From positions 3,024,501-3,088,500 of the forward strand of contig NC_017098.1 in assembly GCF_000242595.2 (NCBI RefSeq): 64,000 nucleotides of DNA. The letters are read 5' to 3'. This stretch comes from Spirochaeta africana DSM 8902 (GTDB taxonomy: Bacteria > Spirochaetota > Spirochaetia > DSM-27196 > DSM-8902). Of this stretch, positions 53,106 through 60,988 are shown one piece after another. The notes beneath the pieces are model-generated. The model worked only from the letters and a program-made list of their open reading frames with translations, made no database searches and was not told the DNA's origin. Position 1 is the first letter of the stretch, and every line of letters starts with the position of its first letter. The translations under genes and the position numbers were made by a program.

Positions 53106-53626
53106 CATTGATCTACGGACTGATCACCGGAATCCTGTTCGGGGTGTTTCTGCAGCAGGCAAAGGTTCTGCGCTTCGAGAAACAGGTTGGCGCTATGCGA
53201 CTGCAGGACATGACCATCGTAAAATATATGCTGACCACCATCATCGTCGGCGCAATCGGGATCCACTTCCTGAGCGATATCGGGTTAATAGAGTTCTCGC
53301 CACGCGGGCTGAGCCTGGGTCTCCAGATCGTGGGCGGCCTGCTGTTCGGAATCGGCTGGGCCATTATCGGATACTGCCCCGGAACCAGCATCGGCTCGTT
53401 CAGTGAGGGCCGGTTCCACACCATATACCCGATTGCCGGCATGCTGCTCGGCGGCCTGATCTACGCCTTTATCTATCCGGCAGTACAGAGCTTTATTGCC
53501 CCGATCGGGTCTTTCGGCAGCGTCTCACTCCCGCAGCTGCTCAATCTGAATCACTGGGTAGTCATCGCTGCCTTGGCAGTTGGCGGGTTTTTCCTGTTCC
53601 GCTTTTTCGAGCGCAAGGGGTTGTAG
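53102..53626 (+). CDS. YeeE/YedE-family membrane protein, second of a pair
   Basis: 174 residues from the ATG at 53102, overlapping the preceding stop. Hydrophobic helices and the signature GWAIIGYCPGTSIGSFSEGR supply the second conserved Cys. Together with the upstream protein it corresponds to the two halves of full-length YeeE, so they should form one sulfur-compound transporter. GGAGG lies just before the start. A terminator follows. Confidence 0.9.
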   Translation: MTLIYGLITGILFGVFLQQAKVLRFEKQVGAMRLQDMTIVKYMLTTIIVGAIGIHFLSDIGLIEFSPRGLSLGLQIVGGLLFGIGWAIIGYCPGTSIGSFSEGRFHTIYPIAGMLLGGLIYAFIYPAVQSFIAPIGSFGSVSLPQLLNLNHWVVIAALAVGGFFLFRFFERKGL

Positions 53627-53635
53627 CCTGCAAAC

Positions 53636-53670
53636 AAAACCGCCGGAGGAAACCCTCCGGCGGAATTTTC
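53636..53670 (+). terminator. Intrinsic terminator after the YeeE/YedE pair
   Basis: A 10-bp perfect stem CCGCCGGAGG / CCTCCGGCGG with an AAAC loop, then AATTTTCT; A-rich upstream, so probably also used by the convergent ahpF. Confidence 0.85.
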
Positions 53671-53703
53671 TGATGTTTTACGAATCAACCAAATCAGTAT
53701 TCA

Positions 53704-55401
53704 TTACACCGCCGCTGACGGCAGCACCACCCCGGTTCCGCGTACACGGTCCTCGAATGCGGCCAGTGCGGCCTTGCTGCCCTCGCCCATCGCTACCACG
53801 ATCTGTTTGTAGGGTGTAGTGGTTACGTCCCCGGCAGCATAGATCCCCGGTACCGAGGTACGACAGTGGGTGTCCACCTCGATCTCGCCAAATCGATTGG
53901 TGTGCAGGATTTCGGCAACCGGCTCACTGTTGGGCAGCAGACCGATCTGCACGAACACCCCGTCCAGCTCGAGCTCGCGATTATTATCGGCAGTCGCGGT
54001 GTCGCCGCCATTGTCTGCAGCATCGCCGGCCTGGCGATCCTCCCAGCGGATTGCGGTTACCGCGCTGCCGTTACCGACTATCTCTGTAGTTCGGGCCGAG
54101 GTTATCACCCGGACATTGGGCAGTTTGTGCAGGGCATCCTGCAGCACGGTGTCGGCGTTCAGCTGATCAGCAAACTCGAACAGGGTGACCCGGGCACAGG
54201 TTCCGGCCAGATCGATAGCTGCCTCGACACCGGAGTTACCACCGCCGATCACGGCGACATGCTTGCCGGCAAAGAACGGGCCGTCGCAGTGCGGGCAGAA
54301 GGCCACCCCGCGACCGATGTACTCGGCCTCTCCGGGAACCCCCAGCTCGCGCCACTTGGCACCGGTCGCAACTACCAGGGCAGGGGCAGCAAACTGCTCG
54401 CCGCCTTTGGCCCTTATGGTGTGCAGCCCGGAAGCTGAACTCTCTGCCGGCACCACCTCCAGAACGCTGCGGTTTTCCAGCAGCTCGATCGGATAGTCTT
54501 CCATGTGGCGGCGCAGATCGGCCGCAAGTTTCGGCCCCTCGGTGGATGGCACCGAAATCAGGTTCTGAATCCCCATGGTGTCATTGACCTGCCCGCCGAT
54601 GCGTTTGGCCACAACAGCTGTTTTCAGCCCCTTGCGGGCGCTGTAGATAGCGGCTGCTGCTCCAGCAGGACCACCGCCCAGCACCAGCACATCGTACTGT
54701 CGCGGCTCGGCGGCAGTACCGGCATCCCCGGATGCCGCCTGCCGGTCTGAGGCAGTGTCTGCTGCACCGGCAGACGCACCGGCTGCCGGCGCATCTGCCG
54801 CGCCGCCAAAGCGTTCCTCAAGCTTTTCCAGCAGTGATCCGAAGTCGGAGCGGCCGGAGTGCAGCATTTCGTCGCCAACAAACACCGCCGGCACCCCGCG
54901 GATCCCCAGCCGTTCGACCTCCTCGGGAACCAGGGCGCCATCCACAATGGTATGGCGCAGGTTGCCGTGCATCAGCGCCATCTGATCCAGGGCCTGCACG
55001 ATATCCGGACAGTTGGTACAGGACAGCGAGATAAAGCTGCGCAGCTCGATCGGTCCCTGCAGGGCGGCGACCCGACGCTGCAGAGCCTGGTCCGGCATAC
55101 GCCCCTGGCCGCCGGCGTTCAGCACTGCCAGTACCAGACTGGTAAACTCGTGCCCGCCGGGGATACAGTCAAAGGTGATGCCGGTGGAGTGGCCGCCGCG
55201 AATCACGGTGAAGGACGGGATGTCCGACTCGGCCCCCTCTACCCGCACCTCGATCTTCTCACTGGTTTCGGCCAGGCCCTGCAGCAGATCCCGCAGTTCC
55301 TGCTGTTTTTCGTGTTCGCTCGGCCGCACCGACAGCAGGATGGTTTCCTGCAGCGGTGCAAACACCTCGCGAAGCTGTTTCTGAATAGCTGGATCGAGCA
55401 T
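53704..55401 (-). CDS. ahpF: Alkyl hydroperoxide reductase subunit F
   Basis: 565 residues. The N-terminal double thioredoxin-like domain has SCTNCPDIVQALDQM (~127-141, the CxxC that passes electrons to AhpC). After an Ala/Gly/Asp-rich linker (~205-235) comes the flavoprotein core: VLVLGGGPAGAAAAIYSA, the redox pair in AFCPHCDGPFF, and NADH-site GGGNSGVEAA. A second Asp/Gly-rich insert lies at ~455-475. It reduces AhpC with NADH. It starts 4 nt after ahpC. Confidence 0.96.
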   Translation of the reverse strand: MLDPAIQKQLREVFAPLQETILLSVRPSEHEKQQELRDLLQGLAETSEKIEVRVEGAESDIPSFTVIRGGHSTGITFDCIPGGHEFTSLVLAVLNAGGQGRMPDQALQRRVAALQGPIELRSFISLSCTNCPDIVQALDQMALMHGNLRHTIVDGALVPEEVERLGIRGVPAVFVGDEMLHSGRSDFGSLLEKLEERFGGAADAPAAGASAGAADTASDRQAASGDAGTAAEPRQYDVLVLGGGPAGAAAAIYSARKGLKTAVVAKRIGGQVNDTMGIQNLISVPSTEGPKLAADLRRHMEDYPIELLENRSVLEVVPAESSASGLHTIRAKGGEQFAAPALVVATGAKWRELGVPGEAEYIGRGVAFCPHCDGPFFAGKHVAVIGGGNSGVEAAIDLAGTCARVTLFEFADQLNADTVLQDALHKLPNVRVITSARTTEIVGNGSAVTAIRWEDRQAGDAADNGGDTATADNNRELELDGVFVQIGLLPNSEPVAEILHTNRFGEIEVDTHCRTSVPGIYAAGDVTTTPYKQIVVAMGEGSKAALAAFEDRVRGTGVVLPSAAV

Positions 55402-55405
55402 AGGC

Positions 55406-55972
55406 TTAAATCTTGCCTACCAGATCGAGACCCGGCTTGAGGGTTTCCTCACCAGGGGTCCATTTCGCCGGGCACACCTCATCCGGATTGGCAGCAACCC
55501 ACTGGGCGGCCTGTACCTTGCGCAGCAGCTCGGCTGCGTTGCGTCCGATACCGTTGTCATGGATCTCGCACAGCTTGATCTCGCCGCCGGGGGCAATCAG
55601 AAAGGTACCCCGATAGGCGATGCCCTCTTCCTCGATGTGCACCCCGAGGGCACGGGTCAGAATCCCTCGGGGGTCAGCCAGCATCGGGTACTCGATCTTC
55701 TTGATGGTGTCGCTGGCATCGTGCCAGGCCTTGTGTACAAAATGGGTATCGGTGCTGACCGAGTAGATCTCGACATCCATCTCGCGAAAATTGGCATACA
55801 GATCGGCCATATCTCCCAGCTCGGTCGGGCACACAAAGGTAAAGTCAGCCGGATAGAAAAACAGTACCGACCAGGTTTTGGCCACGTCCTCGTTGGTTAC
55901 GGTGCGAAACTCGCCGTTCTGGTACGCCTGAACCGAGAACTCGGGCAGTCGGGAATTGATGATTGTCTGCAT
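55406..55972 (-). CDS. ahpC: Alkyl hydroperoxide reductase subunit C (2-Cys peroxiredoxin)
   Basis: 188 residues. Peroxidatic Cys48 in DFTFVCPTEL and resolving Cys167 in EVCPAKWTPG. It reduces hydrogen peroxide and organic hydroperoxides and is recycled by AhpF downstream. GGAG lies 8 nt before the ATG. The divergent oxyR gene and a CTAT-N7-ATAG element in the 120-nt gap suggest OxyR control. Confidence 0.97.
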   Translation of the reverse strand: MQTIINSRLPEFSVQAYQNGEFRTVTNEDVAKTWSVLFFYPADFTFVCPTELGDMADLYANFREMDVEIYSVSTDTHFVHKAWHDASDTIKKIEYPMLADPRGILTRALGVHIEEEGIAYRGTFLIAPGGEIKLCEIHDNGIGRNAAELLRKVQAAQWVAANPDEVCPAKWTPGEETLKPGLDLVGKI

Positions 55973-56036
55973 GGTGTTACTCCTCTGTAGCAGTTATTGT
56001 TGGCGGCAATCTATCACAGGAGAAAAATCCTGCCCA

Positions 56037-56062
56037 ATCGTTTGTTTCTATCGGATTGATAG
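56037..56062. promoter_or_regulatory. Candidate OxyR operator between ahpC and oxyR
   Basis: CTAT-N7-ATAG (56048-56062) matches the centre of the OxyR consensus, and the left half-site (56037-56051) fits 8 of 10 conserved positions; the right half-site is poor beyond ATAG. It overlaps the -35 of the oxyR promoter, as expected for autorepression. Confidence 0.5.
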
Positions 56063-56085
56063 GATCTGCCGAACAATGCTACTAT
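56056..56085 (+). promoter_or_regulatory. Promoter of oxyR, predicted leaderless
   Basis: TTGATA (56056-56061), an 18-nt spacer and TACTAT (56080-56085), then 7 nt to the ATG at 56093. No Shine-Dalgarno. Confidence 0.65.
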
Positions 56086-56092
56086 CCCGGCC

Positions 56093-56998
56093 ATGAATCT
56101 GCGCGATCTGCACTATTTTACCGCGGTAGCCGAGCTCGGCCACTTCGGCCAGGCAGCCGAACGCTGCTGTGTGAGCCAGCCCACCCTGAGCGGTCAGCTG
56201 CGTAAGCTCGAGGAACATCTGGGGCATCCGCTGTTCGAACGAACCACCCGCTCGGTCACCCTGACCCCGTTCGGTCAGGAGGCCCTGGCCCTGGCCCGCC
56301 GGGTTATCCGGGACTGCGACGCCATCCAGCGCAAGGCCCGCGAACTGGACGACCCATATGCCGGGCCGCTGACCCTGGGGGCATTTCCCACCATCGGCCC
56401 CTGGCTGCTGCCGCGGATCACCCCGTACCTGAGCCAGGCCTTTCCCAAAACCTTTTTTTACCTGCTGGAGGAAAAGTCGCCGGTACTACAGTCGCAACTG
56501 GAGAACGAGCAGCTGGATGCCGCCATCCTGTCGCTGCCCCAGGAACACCCTGCGCTGACCAGTATTCCACTGTTCAGCGAACCCTTTCTGGCAGCGGTAC
56601 CGGAAGACCACCCCTGGGCTGAACGCGACACCCTCAACACCGTCGAGATATCCGGCGAACGGCTGCTCCTGCTGGCGGACGGGCACTGCCTGCGCGACCA
56701 GGCCCTGGAGCTGTGCAGCCTGCAGCGCATAGACAGCGAGGCCGGTTTTCAGGCAACCAGCCTGGAAACCCTGCGCCAGATGGTGCGACTGGGTGCCGGA
56801 ATCACCCTGGTTCCGAAGCTGGCGGTACCCGAGATACCCGAACCCGGCATCCGCTACATCCCGCTTGCCGACGATTCTGCCAGACGGGAGATTGCCCTGT
56901 GCTTCCGGGAAACCCATCCCCGCGAACGCTTTTTGCAGGAGCTTGGTTCCGAGATCCGCGCCCATTACCGCGAACCGCTGTTTGCCGCAGGCTGCTGA
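56093..56998 (+). CDS. oxyR: Hydrogen peroxide-sensing LysR-family regulator OxyR
   Basis: 301 residues. LysR-type HTH at ~1-60 (MNLRDLHYFTAVAELGHFGQAAERC). The peroxide-sensing cysteines fall at the same positions as in E. coli, Cys199 and Cys208, in DGHCLRDQALELC, followed by FQATSLETLRQMVRLGAGITLVP. Oxidation to a disulfide should activate ahpCF. It is divergent from ahpC with a candidate operator between them. Confidence 0.95.
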   Translation: MNLRDLHYFTAVAELGHFGQAAERCCVSQPTLSGQLRKLEEHLGHPLFERTTRSVTLTPFGQEALALARRVIRDCDAIQRKARELDDPYAGPLTLGAFPTIGPWLLPRITPYLSQAFPKTFFYLLEEKSPVLQSQLENEQLDAAILSLPQEHPALTSIPLFSEPFLAAVPEDHPWAERDTLNTVEISGERLLLLADGHCLRDQALELCSLQRIDSEAGFQATSLETLRQMVRLGAGITLVPKLAVPEIPEPGIRYIPLADDSARREIALCFRETHPRERFLQELGSEIRAHYREPLFAAGC

Positions 56999-57017
56999 AC
57001 AAATGCCGCAAAAGCAG

Positions 57018-57023
57018 TAGTAT
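57018..57023 (+). promoter_or_regulatory. -10 element of the two-helix membrane protein gene
   Basis: TAGTAT ends 6 nt before the ATG at 57030; the -35 17 nt upstream is CTGAAC. No Shine-Dalgarno. Confidence 0.4.
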
Positions 57024-57029
57024 TACCGG

Positions 57030-57671
57030 ATGAAATCCAGCGAGTATCTGCAAAAACTGTTTGCCCGTAATCCGGAAACCGGTGGGTATGTAATCGAGAT
57101 CCTGCTCGAAAAATATCGCTATGTATTCAACGAGTGGGACAGCTCATACTTTCAGCGACGCGAGCTGGATCCGGATCTGATTCAGTACCTGGAAAGCTGT
57201 GCTACCGAGATCCCGCGCAAACACCGCCTGGAGCTATTGTTCACTGTCTCCGAAAATCAAGACCCGGATAAGGAGCGCCTGCTGAGCAGCAGCATGCGCA
57301 ACGCCTTCCGGTTTAATATTGTGCTGCAAAAAAAACTTCTGGCAAGAATATATCGGCGAGCCCTGATGTATGTAATCCTGTCGTGCGGATTTCTTTTGAG
57401 TGCAGTTCTGTTGGAACCGCGGGCAGATGAAATGGTGTATATCCGGGCCGCACTCGAGGGATTATTCATTGGGGGATGGGTATTCCTCTGGGAGGCTATT
57501 TCCCAGATTTCCTTCAACCGGGCGACGCACGCCGACAGAATCCGGGAATACAAGCGGATGCTGCAGGCCGATTTCCGGTTTGTCTATCATCAGAACCCGC
57601 TCAGTCTGGAGGTTCAGGCCCCGGCCAATTCCGGAGCCCGTAAAAAAGATGCCATAGACCAGGCGCCGTAG
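57030..57671 (+). CDS. Hypothetical protein with two membrane helices
   Basis: 213 residues. Soluble N-terminal ~105 residues, then two hydrophobic segments (MYVILSCGFLLSAVLL, ~112-127, and AALEGLFIGGWVFLWEAI, ~139-156), then a basic C-terminal tail with ADRIREYKRMLQADFRFVYH. The membrane part resembles small two-helix proteins of unknown function; I do not recognise a family. It is a stand-alone gene 31 nt after oxyR and convergent with the DUF302 gene. Confidence 0.7.
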   Translation: MKSSEYLQKLFARNPETGGYVIEILLEKYRYVFNEWDSSYFQRRELDPDLIQYLESCATEIPRKHRLELLFTVSENQDPDKERLLSSSMRNAFRFNIVLQKKLLARIYRRALMYVILSCGFLLSAVLLEPRADEMVYIRAALEGLFIGGWVFLWEAISQISFNRATHADRIREYKRMLQADFRFVYHQNPLSLEVQAPANSGARKKDAIDQAP

Positions 57672-57718
57672 CCAGCACCGCATGCAGACTGCGGCGACCC
57701 CGAAGGCGTGACAGCCCA

Positions 57719-58201
57719 TCAGCTATCGAGCACCCTGGATATGACCACCTCGGTTTCCACTGCGGCAACCTGCATGACCTCGTTGATAACCCCGCCGAAT
57801 GGCCGCGCCATCAGCTCGCTGTTCATCCGCGAGATATAGGTTCTGCCGTTGCTTTTTTCGTAGATGGAAACCCGACACGGCATGAGGGGCGAGATAATCC
57901 GCTCATCATCCAGCACCAGGATCTCGGCCGAGTACTGCGAGGAGCACAGCTCGTAGATCTTGATAGCATCGACTTGATGTCCGTGCCCATCCAGTACAGC
58001 CTGCATGTCATGGACGGTCAGCACCGACCAGCCGCCAGCGGCAACCTCCTGTTCGAATCGCTCAATCGTGGTAGCAAAATCGTACGGGCTTTCATCCTCG
58101 AGCATCATCATTCCCGGCATGCTGAAGAAACCGATCACCAGCGCTACAGCTGCGCCCACCACCAGGGCACCGGCCCCGACCATAACAGTAATTTTGTTCA
58201 T
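57719..58201 (-). CDS. DUF302 domain protein with N-terminal membrane anchor
   Basis: 160 residues. One hydrophobic N-terminal helix (VMVGAGALVVGAAVALVIGFFS) anchors or exports the protein. The rest is DUF302: SPYDFATTIERFEQEVAAGGWSVLTVHDMQ, VDAIKIYELCSSQYSAEILVLDDERIISPLMPCRVSIYEK. Two Cys flank the core; the biochemical function is unknown. AGGAGG lies 6 nt before the ATG and a strong AT-rich promoter precedes it. Confidence 0.88.
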   Translation of the reverse strand: MNKITVMVGAGALVVGAAVALVIGFFSMPGMMMLEDESPYDFATTIERFEQEVAAGGWSVLTVHDMQAVLDGHGHQVDAIKIYELCSSQYSAEILVLDDERIISPLMPCRVSIYEKSNGRTYISRMNSELMARPFGGVINEVMQVAAVETEVVISRVLDS

Positions 58202-58227
58202 GTATACCTCCTGTGTATTTCTTGTTT

Positions 58228-58256
58228 AATATATTGTATTTATAATATATAGTCAA
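58228..58256 (-). promoter_or_regulatory. Strong promoter of the DUF302 gene
   Basis: On the minus strand TTGACT (58256-58251), a 17-nt spacer and TATATT (58233-58228), within ~35 bp of nearly pure A/T. A conventional leader with AGGAGG follows. Confidence 0.75.
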
Positions 58257-58274
58257 GGCTCCGCTCCAGAGTAT

Positions 58275-58304
58275 TTGCCTCACGCGGCAATTGAGTCATA
58301 TACT
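58275..58304 (+). promoter_or_regulatory. Promoter of the mscS-like gene, predicted leaderless
   Basis: TTGCCT (58275-58280), an 18-nt spacer and TATACT (58299-58304), then 6 nt to the ATG at 58311. No Shine-Dalgarno. Confidence 0.7.
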
Positions 58305-58310
58305 TGCGTC

Positions 58311-59207
58311 ATGGAAACAGTATTTCAGATAGAGTTTTGGAGCGATCTGCTGAACCAGGCTGCAGACTGGGCATTCAGCGAATTGCCGGCGATCCTGGTC
58401 ATTCTGGCATTTTTCCTGATAGTCCTGCGCATAGTAGCCGGTATCTTTCGAAAGTCCCAGGCTGTGCTGCTGCACAAGGCCGAGAAGAGCCCTGCAGTGG
58501 ATACGGTCGAAGCCGGCAAGCGAATAACCACCCTGATCGGGATCGCCCGCGGTGTGGTCAAACTGCTGCTGTGGTTTGTGGTTATCCTTATGCTGCTGCA
58601 GCGATTCGGGGTAAATATCGCCCCCATCCTGGCCAGTGCCGGTATTCTCGGTCTGGCCGTCGGGTTTGGCGCCCAGGAGCTGGTTCGCGATGTCATATCC
58701 GGCTTTTTTATGCTGCTGGAGAACCAGATCAGGGCCGGGGATGTGGCCATCATCAATGGCACCGGCGGGGTGGTCGAGAAGATTGAGCTCCGCACCACCA
58801 CCCTGCGGGACTCTGCCGGAGTGGTACATGTATTCCAGAACGGCAAGATCGGCAGCCTGTCGAACATGACCAAAGAATGGTCAGCAATTGTGCTGGATAT
58901 CGGGGTTGCCTACAAAGAGAATACCTCACGGGTAATGAATGTGATGCAGCAGGTCGGCGATGAGCTGCAGGCCGACCCGGATTTTGCCGAAAAAATTATT
59001 GCCCCGATGGAGGTTATGGGGGTTGATGCCTTTGATGACAGCGCCATTATTATCCGTGGACGGATCAAGACCCGCCCGATTATGCAGTGGTCAGTAGGGC
59101 GCGAATACCGTAAGCGCCTGAAAGAGACGTTCGATCGCGAAGGTATCGAGATTCCATTCCCCCACCGCACCGTGTTTCTGCACACCGAACAGGAACCGCT
59201 GAGCTGA
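58311..59207 (+). CDS. Small-conductance mechanosensitive channel (MscS family)
   Basis: 298 residues from the ATG at 58311; the frame reaches a TTG at 58275 that overlaps the -35. Three hydrophobic helices at ~25-45, ~85-102 and ~105-135, the last with the pore signature ILASAGILGLAVGFGAQELVRDVISGFFMLLENQ, then the beta domain (GDVAIINGTGGVVEKIELRTTTLRD) and a C-terminal alpha/beta domain. It opens on membrane tension to release solutes in hypo-osmotic shock. Confidence 0.95.
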   Translation: METVFQIEFWSDLLNQAADWAFSELPAILVILAFFLIVLRIVAGIFRKSQAVLLHKAEKSPAVDTVEAGKRITTLIGIARGVVKLLLWFVVILMLLQRFGVNIAPILASAGILGLAVGFGAQELVRDVISGFFMLLENQIRAGDVAIINGTGGVVEKIELRTTTLRDSAGVVHVFQNGKIGSLSNMTKEWSAIVLDIGVAYKENTSRVMNVMQQVGDELQADPDFAEKIIAPMEVMGVDAFDDSAIIIRGRIKTRPIMQWSVGREYRKRLKETFDREGIEIPFPHRTVFLHTEQEPLS

Positions 59208-59212
59208 TACTA

Positions 59213-59281
59213 CCCTCCCCTTGGCCACTGCCGGCAGCATTGGCATGCCTGCCGGTGGATTCCACCGGCCTACCGGGAGGG
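59213..59281. repeat. Compound inverted repeat between the mscS-like gene and the secreted-protein gene
   Basis: Outer arms CCCTCCC (59213-59219) and GGGAGGG (59275-59281) enclose GCCGGTGG-ATT-CCACCGGC (59251-59269) and CCGGCAG/CTGCCGG (59231-59237, 59249-59255), which compete. There is no T-tract. It may form the 3' end of the mscS-like mRNA or be a REP-like element. Confidence 0.6.
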
Positions 59282-59302
59282 CCACCATTCTATCTGCAGG
59301 AT

Positions 59303-59331
59303 TTGCATACCTGCCGGCGCTCCGCTATCAT
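59303..59331 (+). promoter_or_regulatory. Promoter of the secreted-protein/HIT operon
   Basis: TTGCAT (59303-59308), a 17-nt spacer and TATCAT (59326-59331), then a short leader with AAGGAGG 7 nt before the ATG at 59359. Confidence 0.6.
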
Positions 59332-59358
59332 AGCCTCGTTACCATAAGGAGGTAAAAT

Positions 59359-60465
59359 ATGGAGTGGATTTCTTGCAATCGCCTGCGGACTGGTGCAGCG
59401 ATACTCATTCTGGCCGTGCTTTCCGTACCCGCATTCGCCAGCGAATTTGGATTCCTGCCTGCCAGTATTCAGGCGCAGATCGAGGAGGCAGAAACTGCCA
59501 GAAGAGCCTGGGAGCAGCGCAGCCGGGAGGTCGCAGCCGAGATCTCGATCCAGCCCTATGAACACCAGGACGAGTTCGCCGAGCGACTGCAGCGGGCGAT
59601 CGATCGCGGCGCCGGTCGTGAACGACGATATCTGGAGTTTCAACTGAGCGAGCTGGCCATGCCCGAGCATCAGGTTGCTGCAGACGATATCTCGGTTACC
59701 GCCCGGCGCACCCCGTCGCGAGAACGACCGGTTCTGCTGGAGATCAGCACCGACCTGGGTATGCTCCCGGAACAGGACAGCTTCGAGGTTATGTATCCGG
59801 CACCGCGTGCCGCCGGTGCCCAGACAGCACTGGATCGGGGGGTACAGCGCAACAACCTGCAGGCGGTAATCACCTACTCACTTTCCGGCACCCTGTACGG
59901 GGAGTATTCTCTAGTACTGACCGGCGTGCAGCTGACCAACCCCGATGATCCGCAGATATCGCTGCCGCGGCTCCCGATGAACCGTCGCTATGTATTCGCC
60001 GAGGGTCAGCCCATCACCCTCGGCACTCCGGGGGGAAGTTATCATTTCGAGAGCGGACAGCTGCCGACCAGCTTCGCCCTGGAGGGGGATGCGGACTGGT
60101 TTGTCAGCGATCGCTATGCCTACACCGGCGCCTACTCGCTGCAGTCCGGCCCTATCTCGCACAGCAGTGAAAGCGTACTGTTGTATACCGACATGGTTCC
60201 TGCGGGCGCGAGAATCAGCGGCATACAGTTTGCGCTGCGAACCTCCACCGAGCGTCGCTACGATACCCTGGACTTCTTCATCAATGGGCGCCACATGGAT
60301 TCCTGGTCGGGAGAAACAGACTGGACCGAGGTCCAGTTCGAAACCGATCTGCAGTCCGGCGAGATGTTTGAACTGATGTGGGTCTATGACAAGGATGGCA
60401 GTGTGAGCGATGGCGATGATGCCGTCTGGATTGACAGCATCGAGTTAATCTTTGAGGGAGAATAG
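59359..60465 (+). CDS. Secreted protein with C-terminal adhesin-like beta-sandwich, function unknown
   Basis: 368 residues. Signal peptide (TGAAILILAVLSVPAFA, cleavage ~28). A charged helical region at ~30-105, then beta-rich sequence. The last ~140 residues (FALEGDADWFVSDRYAYTGAYSLQSG, YDTLDFFINGRHMDSWSGETDW, DGDDAVWIDSIEL) follow the pattern of cleaved-adhesin/MAM-like jelly rolls. Export to the periplasm or surface is likely; the ligand is unknown. The HIT gene follows after 4 nt. Confidence 0.75.
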   Translation: MEWISCNRLRTGAAILILAVLSVPAFASEFGFLPASIQAQIEEAETARRAWEQRSREVAAEISIQPYEHQDEFAERLQRAIDRGAGRERRYLEFQLSELAMPEHQVAADDISVTARRTPSRERPVLLEISTDLGMLPEQDSFEVMYPAPRAAGAQTALDRGVQRNNLQAVITYSLSGTLYGEYSLVLTGVQLTNPDDPQISLPRLPMNRRYVFAEGQPITLGTPGGSYHFESGQLPTSFALEGDADWFVSDRYAYTGAYSLQSGPISHSSESVLLYTDMVPAGARISGIQFALRTSTERRYDTLDFFINGRHMDSWSGETDWTEVQFETDLQSGEMFELMWVYDKDGSVSDGDDAVWIDSIELIFEGE

Positions 60466-60469
60466 CAGC

Positions 60470-60808
60470 ATGACGATCTTTGACAAGATCCTGGCCGGAG
60501 AGATTCCGGCCGACAGGGTGTACGAGAACGATGATGTGCTGGCATTCCGGGATATAAACCCCCAGGCACCGGTACATGTACTGGTTATACCCAAGACCAG
60601 ATGGAGCAGTCTTATCGGCCTGGCCGATGCAGACCCCGCCGCTGCAGGTCGATTCATGGCCGGAGTCGCCGCAACAGCGCGCGAACTCGGGCTGGAAGAA
60701 TCCGGGTACCGCACGGTTTTCAACACCGGGGATGATGCCCAGCAGACCGTCCGGTATCTGCATGCCCATATCCTGGGCGGCCGAAAAATGAACTGGCCGC
60801 CGGGCTGA
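60470..60808 (+). CDS. HIT-family protein (Hint/PKCI-like) with a variant triad
   Basis: 112 residues from the ATG at 60470, with GAGGGAG 9 nt upstream. It matches the Hint branch: MTIFDKILAGEIPADRVYENDDVLAFRDINPQAPVHVLVIPK and the terminal GGRKMNWPPG. The catalytic triad reads Y-L-H-A-H instead of H-x-H-x-H: the nucleophilic middle His and the third His are kept, the first is Tyr. Hint proteins hydrolyse nucleotide phosphoramidates. Confidence 0.93.
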   Translation: MTIFDKILAGEIPADRVYENDDVLAFRDINPQAPVHVLVIPKTRWSSLIGLADADPAAAGRFMAGVAATARELGLEESGYRTVFNTGDDAQQTVRYLHAHILGGRKMNWPPG

Positions 60809-60841
60809 TGACTGCCAGGATGCACAGGTAAGGGCTGGGAT

Positions 60842-60932
60842 TTGTTACTGACGCCAAATTTGTTGTTTGCCCTCTGAGACAGCGACAGCTGCCCCCTGAG
60901 GCCCCGAACAACAAAACTGGCGTCAGTACAAG
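60842..60932. repeat. Long imperfect hairpin upstream of serC
   Basis: Left arm 60842-60868 (TTGTTACTGACGCCA... TTGTTGTT) pairs with right arm 60907-60932 (AACAACAAAA...TGGCGTCAGTACAA) over ~24 bp with one bulge and a few mismatches. The enclosed 38 nt hold CCTC/GAGG and CAGC-GACA-GCTG sub-stems. It precedes the serC promoter. Confidence 0.7.
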
Positions 60933-60964
60933 GGTTTGACCAACCCTGAATAATTCGATAAAAA
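60931..60964 (+). promoter_or_regulatory. serC promoter with a short operator-like inverted repeat
   Basis: TTGACC (60936-60941), a 17-nt spacer and TAAAAA (60959-60964). AGGGTT-TGACC-AACCCT (60931-60947) is centred on the -35, suggesting a regulator site. AAGGAG follows before the ATG at 60989. Confidence 0.45.
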
Positions 60965-60988
60965 GATACCCAAAGGAGAAGGCAAACT

